From positions 38,093 to 102,092 of the forward strand of contig JBBQKJ010000005.1 of NCBI GenBank assembly GCA_038326775.1: a DNA stretch of 64,000 nt. The letters run 5' to 3'. Position 1 is the stretch's first letter. Every line of letters starts with the position of its first letter. The notes under the pieces are model-generated. The model was given only the letters and a program-made list of their open reading frames with translations. It had not been told where the DNA came from and did no database searches. Source of the stretch: DYIU01 sp038326775. GTDB taxonomy: Bacteria; Actinomycetota; Geothermincolia; Fen-727; Anoxymicrobiaceae. The translations under genes were made by a program, and so were the position numbers. Positions 34,056 to 43,223 of the stretch are shown here, piece by piece.

Positions 34056-35207
34056 CTAGCCTTTGGCCAATACTCTAAGTGCGGCGGTAACGCCCACCCC
34101 CGTCTCCACCGGGAAGCCCAGCTGGTCGAGCCCGAGTTCGAGCGCCGCGACCTGGCTGATGATGTCGAACTGGTCGAAGTATCCGACGTGGCCGAGCCTG
34201 AATATCCTGCCCTTGAGTTTGCCCTGGCCTCCGGCGATGGAAACACCGAACTCGTTGCGCAGGTGTTTCACGAGGTCGCCCGACTTCAGGCCCTCCGGCG
34301 ACCATACCGAGGTGCATACGTTGGCACGCGTGCGATCGCTTGCCACGAACTTCAGCCCCAGCGTCTCGACCGCGGCCCTGGTCGCTCGCGCGAACAGCTC
34401 GTGCCTCGCGAAAACGTTATCGAGGCCTTCCTCCCGGATCATCTGAATTGCGACGTCGAGCGCCTGCACGAGGGTGATCGCCGGCGTGTAAGGCGTTTGC
34501 GGCGGGCTCTTGGCCTGGGCCGCGCGCGCCGCTTTGAAGCAGAAGTAATACCTGGGCAGGGTCGCCACGTCTATCGCCTTCCACGCCTTGTCGCTGACCG
34601 CCACGAAAGCCAGCCCCGGCGGGGTCATCAGCCCCTTCTGGGAGCCGCTGATCGCCAGGTCCACGCCCCACTCGTCAGTCTTGAACTCCACCGCCCCCAG
34701 GCCGCTGATGGCATCCACCAGGAAAAGAGCGTCGGTCTTCGCGACTATCCTGCCGAACGCCTCGACGTCGTTCACAACGCCGGTGGAGGTCTCGCTCTGG
34801 GTCAGGAAAACGCCCTTGACGCCCGGGTTCCGTTCGAGCGCATCCTCCAGCGCCGCCGGATCCGCGCAGTCACCCCACTCATGCTGCACCTCGATGGTGT
34901 CCAGGCCGAAGTACGTCGAAAGCTCTACCAGCCTCTGCCCGAACTTGCCACCCGCGAACACCACCACCCTGTCACCCGGCGAGAAGCAGTTGGTTATCGC
35001 GCCCTCCATGCCACCGGTGCCGCTGGAGGTGAGAAACATCACCTCGTTGTCGGTCTGGTAGACGAATTTCAGCCCTTCCAGCACCCTGGCCAGCGTCTCC
35101 CCGAACTCCTCGGTGCGATGGTGGACCATGCGGACCTGGGCCAGCCCCACCCGGTGCGGCACCGGCGTTGGGCCCGGGGTGAAAATGTACTCTTTCTTCA
35201 CGTCCAT
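34056..35207 (-). CDS. Class V aminotransferase (alanine-glyoxylate/serine-pyruvate type)
   Basis: 383-residue PLP enzyme. TPGPTPVPHRV, SSGTGGMEGAI, TQSETSTGV and SGSQKGLMTPPG with the PLP Lys identify the family. Placement next to serA suggests it acts as the phosphoserine aminotransferase, as broad-specificity members do in some archaea and anaerobes. Alanine-glyoxylate transfer is the alternative. It starts about 60 bp after ilvC. Confidence 0.88.
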   Translation of the reverse strand: MDVKKEYIFTPGPTPVPHRVGLAQVRMVHHRTEEFGETLARVLEGLKFVYQTDNEVMFLTSSGTGGMEGAITNCFSPGDRVVVFAGGKFGQRLVELSTYFGLDTIEVQHEWGDCADPAALEDALERNPGVKGVFLTQSETSTGVVNDVEAFGRIVAKTDALFLVDAISGLGAVEFKTDEWGVDLAISGSQKGLMTPPGLAFVAVSDKAWKAIDVATLPRYYFCFKAARAAQAKSPPQTPYTPAITLVQALDVAIQMIREEGLDNVFARHELFARATRAAVETLGLKFVASDRTRANVCTSVWSPEGLKSGDLVKHLRNEFGVSIAGGQGKLKGRIFRLGHVGYFDQFDIISQVAALELGLDQLGFPVETGVGVTAALRVLAKG

Positions 35208-35270
35208 ATCCTCCGGTTTTTGGGGTCGGGCTTACCCGCATTGCGGACGCGGGCTTGCACGGCCCGGTCT

Positions 35271-36263
35271 CTACTCGTTCAACCAGGACATCATGGAGCG
35301 GAGCTGCTTGCCGAGCTCCTCGATCGGGTGCTCTGCCTCGCGGCGGCGAAGCGCCTCCATGGTGGCCCTGTTCGCCTGGTTTTCGAGCACCCATTCAGAT
35401 GCGAAACGGCCGTTCTGGATGTCCTCCAGGATACGCTTCATCTCCTGGCGCACATCCGGGCTTATCACCTTCGGACCGCGGGTCAGGTCTCCGTACTCGG
35501 CGGTATCGCTTACCTTCTGCCTCATGCCGCTTATGCCGTGATAGTGTATCAGGTCGACTATGAGCTTCAACTCGTGCAGGCACTCGAAGTAGGCTATCTC
35601 GGGTTGATAACCGGCCTCGACCAGCGTGTCGAACCCGGCCTTGATCAGCTCCGAGCAACCGCCGCAGAGCACCGCCTGCTCTCCGAAGAGGTCTGTCTCC
35701 GTCTCCTCCTTGAACGTGGTCTCTATAACGCCCGCGCGCGCCGCGCCGAGGCCTTTCGCGTATGCGAGGCCCCGGTCAAATGCCATGCCGGTATAATCCT
35801 GGTACACCGCTACCAGCGAGGGGACACCGCCACCTTCCTCGTACATCTGGCGTACCATGGGGCCGGGCCCTTTGGGGGCGACCATCACCACGTCTATGTC
35901 GTCAGGGGGCACTATCTGGTTGTAATGTATGTTGAAGCCGTGAGCGAAGAAGAGCGCGTTTCCGCTCTTAAGCCCCGGGCGGACGGACTCCCTGTAGACG
36001 AGCGCCTGAACGTCGTCCGGTATGAGCATGATGACGATATCGCCCATGCTCGCCGCGTCTTCGACAGTCGCGACCTCAATCCCGAGGGCGCGGACCTTCT
36101 CGACATCGGGGTCGCCCTCTCGCAGGCCGACCACGACGTCCAATCCGCTGTCGTTCAGGTTCTGGGCGTGGGCGTGCCCCTGGCTGCCGTACCCGATGAT
36201 CGCTATCTTCTGCCCATCGAGGACCTCGGGCTTGGCGTCCTTTTCGTAAAATATCCTGGCCAT
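35271..36263 (-). CDS. ilvC: Ketol-acid reductoisomerase
   Basis: Class I enzyme, about 330 residues, converting acetolactate or acetohydroxybutyrate to dihydroxy acids with NADPH and Mg. GYGSQGHAHAQNLNDSG is the nucleotide motif; APKGPGPMVR, GGCSELIKAGFDTLVEAGY and the conserved acidic metal residues are present. ATG 36263 follows AGGAGG with 6 nt; a TTG two codons upstream is possible. Confidence 0.95.
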   Translation of the reverse strand: MARIFYEKDAKPEVLDGQKIAIIGYGSQGHAHAQNLNDSGLDVVVGLREGDPDVEKVRALGIEVATVEDAASMGDIVIMLIPDDVQALVYRESVRPGLKSGNALFFAHGFNIHYNQIVPPDDIDVVMVAPKGPGPMVRQMYEEGGGVPSLVAVYQDYTGMAFDRGLAYAKGLGAARAGVIETTFKEETETDLFGEQAVLCGGCSELIKAGFDTLVEAGYQPEIAYFECLHELKLIVDLIHYHGISGMRQKVSDTAEYGDLTRGPKVISPDVRQEMKRILEDIQNGRFASEWVLENQANRATMEALRRREAEHPIEELGKQLRSMMSWLNE

Positions 36264-36313
36264 TTTCAACCTCCTGGTCTCTGGACTAATGAAATCAGAT
36301 CTGACCCCAATTA

Positions 36314-36787
36314 TTAGCCGCGGGGCAGGGCGATGGTGCCGGTGCGGACCAGCTCGGCGACGCCGTACGGCCTGAGCAGTTCCTCGAAAGCGCGCAGCTT
36401 AGAGGATGGCCCGGTGACCTCGATACTGAGGGTCCCCTTGCCAACGTCCACTATCTTCCCGCGGAATATCTCCACTATCTCGATTATCTCCGCCCTGGTT
36501 TTGGCGTTGGCCTTGACCTTCGCCAGCACGAGCTCGCGCAGGACGCTGTTCTCATCGGGGAGGTCCACCACCTTGATGACGTTGATGAGCTTGTTCAGCT
36601 GCTTGTATACCTGCTCGAGCGAGTGGTCCTCGACATCGACGACCACGGTCATGCGGCTTATCTCCGGCCTCTCGGTCACGCCCACGGCAAGGCTGTCAAT
36701 GTTGAACCCGCGCCTCGCGAAGAGCCCCGCCACCCGCGCAAGGACACCCGGCTTGTTCTCCACCAGCACCGAAAGGGTGTGCTTCAC
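36314..36787 (-). CDS. ilvN: Acetolactate synthase small (regulatory) subunit
   Basis: About 157 residues. The N-terminal ACT domain (LSVLVENKPGVLARVAGLFARRG is its core, given here in part as VENKPGVLARV) binds valine, and a C-terminal half stimulates the catalytic subunit. GTG 36787 follows GGGGG at 8 nt; TTG 36802 is an overlapping alternative. It is directly downstream of ilvB. Confidence 0.93.
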   Translation of the reverse strand: MKHTLSVLVENKPGVLARVAGLFARRGFNIDSLAVGVTERPEISRMTVVVDVEDHSLEQVYKQLNKLINVIKVVDLPDENSVLRELVLAKVKANAKTRAEIIEIVEIFRGKIVDVGKGTLSIEVTGPSSKLRAFEELLRPYGVAELVRTGTIALPRG

Positions 36788-36791
36788 CTTG

Positions 36792-38486
36792 CTAACCCCC
36801 AATCATCTCGTCGAGTGACGCGCCGGGCGCCACCATCGGGAATACGTTCTCCTCCTGCTCGACAACGAAGTCGATGAGCACGGGGCCGTCCTTGACCTTG
36901 AACGCTTCCTTCAGGGCGGTCTCCACCTGCCCGGCCTCGGTGACCCTCAAGCCCCTGGCCCCGTACGCCTCCGCCAGCTTGACGAAGTCCGGAGACTCGC
37001 CCCTGCGGAGATGTGTATGAGAATAGCGCTTGTTGTAGAAAAGCTCCTGCCACTGGCGCACCACCCCCAGGTATCCGTTGTTGATGACCGCGATGGTTAT
37101 GGCAACGTCGTTTAGCACGGCCGTGGCAAGCTCCTGGGAGTTCATCTGCACGGAGCCGTCGCCCGCGATGTTCACCACGCGCTCTTCGGGAACGCCCATC
37201 TTGGCTCCGATGGACGCCGGCAGGCCGAACCCCATCGTCCCGAGGCCCCCGGATGAGATGAACTGCCGGGGCCTGGTCGCCTTATAGAACTGGGCGGACC
37301 ACATCTGGTGCTGGCCCACGTCCGTTACCACTACAGCTTTGCCCCTGGTGAGCCTGTATATCTCGTTGACCACGAACTGGGGCCGCAGGCCGCCTTCAGG
37401 GATGACGAGCGGGTACTCTTTCTTCCACTGGCTTATCTGGCGGTGCCAGGCCTTGATGTCCGGCTGCGCTCCATCTGCCACGCCGGGCTTGAGTATTGCG
37501 ATGAGTTCCTTCAAGACCTGCCTGGCGTCGCCGACTATGGGCAGGTCGACTCTGACGTTCTTGCCTATCTCCGCGGGGTCGATATCGATGTGTACCACTT
37601 TCGCGTGAGGCGCGAACGTGTCGAGCCGCCCGGTGATGCGGTCGTCGAACCTCGCCCCCACGGCTATGATGAGGTCTGTCTTCATCATCACGTAGTTCGC
37701 GTAAGACGTCCCGTGCATGCCGAGCATTCCCAGGCTCAACCTGTGCGTCTCGGGAAAGGCCCCTTTACCGAGAAGGGTGGTGGTCACCGGGAAGTCCAGC
37801 AACAGCGCGAGCTCCTTGAGCTCTTTCGAAGCACCGGAGGTTATCACCCCGCCGCCTGCGTAGACAACCGGCCTCTTGCTGGCCATCAACATGCGTGCTG
37901 CCGCCTTTATCTGGCGCGAGTGGCCGGTGGTGGTCGGTTTGTAGCCGGGAAGCGACGTCCTCTTCTCCGGGTACTTGAAGTCGATCTCGGAGCGCGACAT
38001 GTCGACGGGCATATCTACGACCACGGTGCCGGGGCGCCCCGTTGAAGCTATGAGGAACGCCTCCTGGATGACGTGGGGTATTTCTCTCGGGTCTTTGACC
38101 AGGTAGTTGTGCTTGACTATCGGCAGGGTGATCCCGGTGGTGTCGGCCTCCTGGAACGCGTCGGTTCCGATAACTGGAGTGGCGACCTGTCCGGTGATAG
38201 CGACAAGCGGGATAGAGTCCATGTTTGCGGTCGCTATTCCCGTCACCAGGTTGGTCGCGCCAGGGCCGCTGGTGGCCATGCAGACTCCCACCTTGCCCGT
38301 CGCGCGGGCGTACCCGTCGGCCGCGTGGGCCGCGCCTTGCTCGTGCCTGGTCAATATATGGTTCAAACTGGAGTCGTAGAGCGCGTCGTAGACGGGCAGC
38401 ATCACCCCTCCGGGGTATCCGAAAACCAGCTCGACGCCCTCCTTCTGGAGGCTCTTGATGAGGGCCTGGGCTCCGGTTATCTTCAC
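36792..38486 (-). CDS. ilvB: Acetolactate synthase large (catalytic) subunit
   Basis: 564-residue ThDP enzyme making acetolactate and acetohydroxybutyrate. VFGYPGGVMLPVYDAL, ATSGPGATNLVTGIATA, GARFDDRITG and the ThDP motif GDGSVQMNSQELATAV are present. GTG 38486 begins directly after the ilvD stop, with GGAG in the preceding codons as ribosome binding site. ilvB-ilvN-ilvC are consecutive. Confidence 0.95.
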   Translation of the reverse strand: MKITGAQALIKSLQKEGVELVFGYPGGVMLPVYDALYDSSLNHILTRHEQGAAHAADGYARATGKVGVCMATSGPGATNLVTGIATANMDSIPLVAITGQVATPVIGTDAFQEADTTGITLPIVKHNYLVKDPREIPHVIQEAFLIASTGRPGTVVVDMPVDMSRSEIDFKYPEKRTSLPGYKPTTTGHSRQIKAAARMLMASKRPVVYAGGGVITSGASKELKELALLLDFPVTTTLLGKGAFPETHRLSLGMLGMHGTSYANYVMMKTDLIIAVGARFDDRITGRLDTFAPHAKVVHIDIDPAEIGKNVRVDLPIVGDARQVLKELIAILKPGVADGAQPDIKAWHRQISQWKKEYPLVIPEGGLRPQFVVNEIYRLTRGKAVVVTDVGQHQMWSAQFYKATRPRQFISSGGLGTMGFGLPASIGAKMGVPEERVVNIAGDGSVQMNSQELATAVLNDVAITIAVINNGYLGVVRQWQELFYNKRYSHTHLRRGESPDFVKLAEAYGARGLRVTEAGQVETALKEAFKVKDGPVLIDFVVEQEENVFPMVAPGASLDEMIGG

Positions 38487-40175
38487 TTACTCCAACCCCT
38501 TTTCCCCGCTCACTTCCTTGAAGTCTATGACGGCTCCACTTGCGGCGCTTCCCACCAGCCTCGAGTAAACCGCCAGCACCCCGTGGTCGTACTTGGGCGC
38601 TGGAGCCTTCCACTCGCGGCGCCTGCGCTCAAGCTCGTCCTCCCCGACTATGAGGTCGAGCCTGCGGCCGTCAACGTCTATCTGTATCGGGTCGCCCTCA
38701 CGCACCAGCGCAATCGGCCCGCCCGCTGCGGCCTCGGGCGATACGTGCCCCACCGCCCCTCCTCGGGTCCCACCCGAGAACCTGCCGTCGGTCACCAGGA
38801 GCACCTCGTCGTCGAGGCCCATTCCTGCTATCGAGGCAGTCGGCTGGAGCATCTCGCGCATACCCGGCCCTCCGCGCGGCCCTTCGTACCGAATGACTAC
38901 AACATCGCCCGGCTTTATCCCGCCTCCCCGGATAACCTCGATCGCATCCTCCTCGCTGTCAAACACCCGTGCCGGCCCCCTGTGGAAGCGCATCTTCTCG
39001 CCCATGGCGGCCTCTTTCAAAACCGATCCTTCGGGCGCGAGGCTGCCGCGCATGACGGCAAGGCCGCCTTTCGGCGAGTACGGGTCGCTCGCCGGCCTTA
39101 TGACCTCGAGGTCCAGGCTCCTCGCACCGGCGATGTTCTCCCGGAGCGTCTTGCCGGTTACGGTCGCTACATCGAGATCGACGGCGCCGGCCTCGTCGAG
39201 CTCGCCAAGCACCGCCGGGATGCCGCCTGCCCGGTGCAGGTCCTCCATGTGAAACCTGCTCCCGCCAGCGGGCGCAATCCGGGCAAGGTTGGGCGTTCTC
39301 GCACAGACCCGATCGACGTGCCCGAGGTCGAGGGTTATCCCCAGCTCGTTGGCTATTGCGGGCAGGTGCAGTAACGAGTTGGTCGAACCGCCTATGGCCA
39401 TGTCCACCGCGAGCGCGTTGAAGAACGCCTGCCTGGTCATTATCTCCCGCGAAGTGACGCCCTTTTCGATAAGTGCGACCACGGCCGCTCCGGCATCCCT
39501 GGCGAGCCTCATGCGCTCGGCGTCAACCGCGAGTATGGTGCCGTTGCCGGGCAAAGCCATTCCCAGCGCCTCCGAGAGGCAGTTCATGCTGTTGGCGGTG
39601 AAAAGGCCCGAGCAGCACCCCGCTCCCGGGCAGGCGTGTTGCTCCATGAGCGCGAGCTCCTCGTCGGTTACATCCGGCGAGGCGCAGGCCTCCATGACCC
39701 CGATAAGATCGAGGGTCGCGTCGCCCAGTCGCCCGGCTATCATGGGCCCACCGCTCACGACGACCGCCGGCACTTCCATCCTGGCGGCGGCCATCAACAT
39801 GCCGGGGACCACCTTGTCGCAGTTGGGGACCAGGACCACGCCGTCCAGGGCGTGGGCCATAACCATTATCTCGACCGTGTAGCTGATTATCTCCCGGGAC
39901 ACGAGTGAGTACTTCATTCCCTCGTGGCCCATAGCCAGGCCGTCGCACACCGCGATAGTGTTGAATATGAGCGGCGTGCCGCCTGCGAGTGTCACCCCTT
40001 CGGCGGCGGCGCTGTTCACTTCGTCGAGGTGCACGTGCCCGGGCACTATCTGGTTCGCCGAGCCTGCGATCCCGATGAGCGGCCGGTGGATCTTCTCATC
40101 TGTGAGCCCCAGGGCCTTCAGAAGAGAGCGCTGGCCCGCCCTGTCACGGCCTTTCTTCATAATGTCGCTTCGCAT
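38487..40175 (-). CDS. ilvD: Dihydroxy-acid dehydratase
   Basis: Fe-S dehydratase making the 2-keto acids of valine and isoleucine. About 562 residues. PNCDKVVPGMLMAAAR and HACPGAGCCSGLFTANSMN hold the cluster Cys; TDGRFSGGTRGGAVGHVSPEAA is the C-terminal signature (in part TDGRFSGGTRG). ATG 40175 follows GGTGGGG; GTG 40190 is an in-frame alternative. Confidence 0.95.
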   Translation of the reverse strand: MRSDIMKKGRDRAGQRSLLKALGLTDEKIHRPLIGIAGSANQIVPGHVHLDEVNSAAAEGVTLAGGTPLIFNTIAVCDGLAMGHEGMKYSLVSREIISYTVEIMVMAHALDGVVLVPNCDKVVPGMLMAAARMEVPAVVVSGGPMIAGRLGDATLDLIGVMEACASPDVTDEELALMEQHACPGAGCCSGLFTANSMNCLSEALGMALPGNGTILAVDAERMRLARDAGAAVVALIEKGVTSREIMTRQAFFNALAVDMAIGGSTNSLLHLPAIANELGITLDLGHVDRVCARTPNLARIAPAGGSRFHMEDLHRAGGIPAVLGELDEAGAVDLDVATVTGKTLRENIAGARSLDLEVIRPASDPYSPKGGLAVMRGSLAPEGSVLKEAAMGEKMRFHRGPARVFDSEEDAIEVIRGGGIKPGDVVVIRYEGPRGGPGMREMLQPTASIAGMGLDDEVLLVTDGRFSGGTRGGAVGHVSPEAAAGGPIALVREGDPIQIDVDGRRLDLIVGEDELERRRREWKAPAPKYDHGVLAVYSRLVGSAASGAVIDFKEVSGEKGLE

Positions 40176-40273
40176 TTTTATGCACCCCACCCGCTAGACG
40201 GCTGACTTGTTTTCCCCGATTGACCCACCCCTTCTCCAATCCTACCCGTCCGCCCGCATGCGGCCTGACCCGA

Positions 40274-41293
40274 TTAGAGCTGTTCGATGGCTTGGACTAT
40301 GGCGCGTGCCATCTCGCTGGTCCTGGCGTCGCCGCCTATGTCGTAGGTGACCGTCTTGCCCTCGCCTATCACCGTTCGAACTCCGGCCAGCACCCGCTCT
40401 GCCGCTTCGACCTGGCCGATGTGCTTCAGCATAAGGTAGCCCGAAAGTATCTGCGCGGTCGGGTCGACCTTGTCGAGGCCGGTGTACTTCGGCGCGCTCC
40501 CGTGTGCCGGCTCGAAGACAGCGAGCTCCCCGTCCCCGAGGTTTGAGCTCGGCGCGATGCCGAGGCCGCCTATGAGCCCGGCGGCCAGATCGCTCAGCAG
40601 GTCTCCATAAAGGTTGGGCATCACCAACACGTCGTAGAGCTGGGGCTTCTGGACGAGCTGCATGCACATGTTGTCGACAATCCGTTCTTCGAACTCGATG
40701 TCGGGGTACTCCCCGGAGATCTCTCTGGCGACCTTCAGGAACAGGCCGTCGGTCATCTTCATGATGTTGGCCTTGTGCACCACGGTCAGCTTCTTGCGCT
40801 TGTTGCCGAGCACGTACTCGAAGGCGAAACGGATAACCCGCTCCGAACCCCGCCTGGTAATGATCTTCACCGACTCGGCGACGTCGGGCGTCACCATGTG
40901 CTCTATGCCGGCGTAGAGGTCCTCCATGTTCTCGCGAACCACGACCAGGTCAATGTCCCACCCCTGGTACGGTGTCTTCACTCCTTCCATGAGGAACGCC
41001 GGCCGCACGCAGGCATACAGGTCGAGCTCCTTGCGCAGCGCAACATTCACGCTCCTGAACCCACTGCCCACCGGCGTGGTGATAGGCCCTTTATAGGCGA
41101 CACGGTTCTCCCTTATGTTCTCGAGCACCGCCTCGGGCAGAGGCGTCCCGTACTTGTCCATCACGTCGGCGCCGGCCTCCTGCCGGTCCCACTCGATGTC
41201 GGCTCCCGCGGCATCCAGTACCCCCAGCGCGGCGTCAACCAGCGATGGTCCGACGCCGTCGCCGTGTATGAGCGTCACAGTTCTCTTTGCCAT
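40274..41293 (-). CDS. Isocitrate dehydrogenase (NAD type), isocitrate/isopropylmalate family
   Basis: 339 residues. IHGDGVGPSLVDA, then KGPITTPVGSGFRSVNVALR, which follows the mitochondrial-type isocitrate dehydrogenase pattern rather than LeuB, then VVRENMEDLYAG, NLYGDLLSDLAAGL and EPAHGSAPKYTG. It would give 2-oxoglutarate for glutamate and thus for transamination. It follows a LeuD/LeuC-like pair that may serve as the matching isomerase. Homoisocitrate or methylmalate oxidation is not excluded. Confidence 0.8.
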   Translation of the reverse strand: MAKRTVTLIHGDGVGPSLVDAALGVLDAAGADIEWDRQEAGADVMDKYGTPLPEAVLENIRENRVAYKGPITTPVGSGFRSVNVALRKELDLYACVRPAFLMEGVKTPYQGWDIDLVVVRENMEDLYAGIEHMVTPDVAESVKIITRRGSERVIRFAFEYVLGNKRKKLTVVHKANIMKMTDGLFLKVAREISGEYPDIEFEERIVDNMCMQLVQKPQLYDVLVMPNLYGDLLSDLAAGLIGGLGIAPSSNLGDGELAVFEPAHGSAPKYTGLDKVDPTAQILSGYLMLKHIGQVEAAERVLAGVRTVIGEGKTVTYDIGGDARTSEMARAIVQAIEQL

Positions 41294-41311
41294 GTTTCCC
41301 TTTCTCTTCCT

Positions 41312-41824
41312 TCAGTCTCCGCCGCTCGCCAGGGTCAGGCGGCCGTGTTTCTTCATGTACTCGACCAGGCCACCCTCGGTCAGTATGTCGAGCATGACCC
41401 CCGTAAGCGGGCTCGAGCTTATTTCAAGCCCCCCGGTCACGTCCTTTATGTTTCCCGCTCCGGCATCGATCTCAAGCTCGTCGCCGTTCTCGATGCCCGT
41501 GGTGTCGCACACCAGGGCCAGCAGACCGTTGTTGATCGAGTTGCGGAAATATATGCGCGCGAACGACTGTGCCAGCACCCCGGCAATACCCGCTGCTTTG
41601 AGCGCCAGCGGCGCCTGCTCGCGCGAGGAGCCGCAGCCGAAGTTCTTCCCGGCCACGATGAAGTCGCCCTTCCGGCACCGTTCGTAGAAACCCGGGTCCA
41701 GGTCCTCCATCACGTGGCAGGCGAGCTCGTCCATGTCCAGGGTCTTGAACTTATGGCGCCCCGAGATAATGTAGTCGGTGTTGATGTCGTCACCGAACTT
41801 GTGCGCTTTTCCGAATGTTATCAT
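41312..41824 (-). CDS. Aconitase/LeuD-like small subunit (second copy)
   Basis: About 170-residue swivel domain: HKFGDDINTDYIISGRHK and NFGCGSSREQAPLALKAAG. It differs from the leuD product in SREQ versus SREH and in having ISGRHK after the NTD motif. ATG 41824 follows GAAGGG at 9 nt; an in-frame TTG at 41854 overlaps the large-subunit gene. Member of the IPMI/homoaconitase heterodimer group; the substrate is unproven. Confidence 0.82.
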   Translation of the reverse strand: MITFGKAHKFGDDINTDYIISGRHKFKTLDMDELACHVMEDLDPGFYERCRKGDFIVAGKNFGCGSSREQAPLALKAAGIAGVLAQSFARIYFRNSINNGLLALVCDTTGIENGDELEIDAGAGNIKDVTGGLEISSSPLTGVMLDILTEGGLVEYMKKHGRLTLASGGD

Positions 41825-41846
41825 CGAAAAATACCCTTCGCTCTCT

Positions 41847-43127
41847 TCAAACAATGTAACGCCTGGGGTCGGCTATCTTCCCATCCACGCAGCTCGCCGC
41901 GACCGTAGCCGGCGAAGCCAGGTAGATGAAAGCCTCCGGGTTGCCCATGCGCCCCCTGAAGTTGCGGTTAGCGGTGGATATGACATTTTCCCCATCGCCG
42001 GGGATGCCCTGGTGCGTTCCCACACAGGATGCGCAGCCGGGGGGCATGACCGAGCCACCCGCATCAATGAACACTTCGATCAGGCCTTCCCTGAGGGCGC
42101 GGAGCATCACCTCCCGCGACGCGGGCGCCACGATTAGCCGCACGCCGGGTGCGACCTTTCTTCCCCTGAGCACCGCGGCCGCGGCACGGAGGTCCTCCAG
42201 CCTGCCGTTTGTGCAAGTCCCGATCAGCCCCTCCGCCACCGGAGTCCCGGCAACCTCATCCAGCGCCTTCACGTTGTCCACGGTATGCGGGCAGGCCACC
42301 TGCGGCTCAAGGGAGGTGACGTCAAACTCCATCTCGTCCGCGTATTCCGCGCCCGGATCGCTTGTGACCGGTTCGAACCTGGCGGAGGTCCTGCCCTTGA
42401 AGAAGTCCAGCGTTTTTGCGTCCGCCTCCATCAGCCCCACTTTCGCCCCCATCTCGACGGCCAGGTTGCTGATGGTGAGCCTCCCGTCCAGGCCGAGGCC
42501 GTCGATAGCTTCCCCGCCGATCTCGAGCGCCATGTATGTCGCCCCGTCCGCCGTTATATCGCCTACCATCATCAGGGCCATATCCTTTGCATAGACGCCT
42601 TCCCGTAACTTTCCCTTGACGGTGATTTTCAGCGTCTCCGGTACCCTGAACCACAGCGAGCCCGAGAGCATTCCGGCCGCCATGTCGGTGGAGCCGACCC
42701 CGGTCGCGAAAGCGTTGACAGCCCCGTACGTGCAGGTATGCGAGTCGGCGCCTATGACCAGGCTTCCCGGCACCACGTGCGCCTTGTCCAACATCACCTG
42801 GTGGCAGACCCCCTCACCGACGTCGTTCAGCTCGACTCCGTGTAAGGAGGCGAAATCACGCATTACAGCGTGAAGCTGCGAAACCGACCTCAATGGGCTC
42901 GGGGCACTGTGGTCGATACAGAGCGCCACCCGCTCGGGCCGTGCTACACCCTCGGCGTCCATCCCCTCGAACGAGCGTATCGCCAGGGGGGCGGTGCCGT
43001 CCTGCGCCATCATGTAATCGAGCTCGGCTATGACTATCTCGCCGGCAACGGCGTCTGTGCCGGAATGCGCGCTCAGTATCTTTTCGGAAATGGTCTTTCC
43101 CACGCCGGATTGCCCTCCAATAATCAT
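41847..43127 (-). CDS. Aconitase/LeuC-like large subunit (second copy)
   Basis: 426 residues. GKTISEKILSAHSG at the start, GADSHTCTYGAVNAFATGVGSTD, and cluster Cys in IGTCTNGR and CASCVGTHQG. It belongs to the isopropylmalate/homoaconitate dehydratase group and is clearly distinct from the leuC product at 29.6 kb. ATG 43127 follows CTGGGGGG. It is first of a trio with the small subunit and an isocitrate-type dehydrogenase; together they could run citrate to 2-oxoglutarate or serve the citramalate branch. Confidence 0.82.
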   Translation of the reverse strand: MIIGGQSGVGKTISEKILSAHSGTDAVAGEIVIAELDYMMAQDGTAPLAIRSFEGMDAEGVARPERVALCIDHSAPSPLRSVSQLHAVMRDFASLHGVELNDVGEGVCHQVMLDKAHVVPGSLVIGADSHTCTYGAVNAFATGVGSTDMAAGMLSGSLWFRVPETLKITVKGKLREGVYAKDMALMMVGDITADGATYMALEIGGEAIDGLGLDGRLTISNLAVEMGAKVGLMEADAKTLDFFKGRTSARFEPVTSDPGAEYADEMEFDVTSLEPQVACPHTVDNVKALDEVAGTPVAEGLIGTCTNGRLEDLRAAAAVLRGRKVAPGVRLIVAPASREVMLRALREGLIEVFIDAGGSVMPPGCASCVGTHQGIPGDGENVISTANRNFRGRMGNPEAFIYLASPATVAASCVDGKIADPRRYIV

Positions 43128-43223
43128 TGTTCCCCCCAGGGCCTCAAACGCCCCGGTGGGGAACGATTCGAACCTATATTCTATTTCTTTTGCCCTCTTT
43201 TGAAAAGCTGATAAACGCGTCTA

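Noticed and set aside
34035..36317. A 760-codon open frame on the plus strand opposite serine/ilv genes
   Set aside because: It is a shadow of three real minus-strand genes (class V aminotransferase, ilvC, ilvN) in GC-rich DNA. It has no motifs and an Arg/His/Leu-rich composition.
43128..43223. A tRNA-like GGTTCGAATC string upstream of the second LeuC gene
   Set aside because: The T-stem does not pair and no acceptor, D or anticodon arms can be formed.
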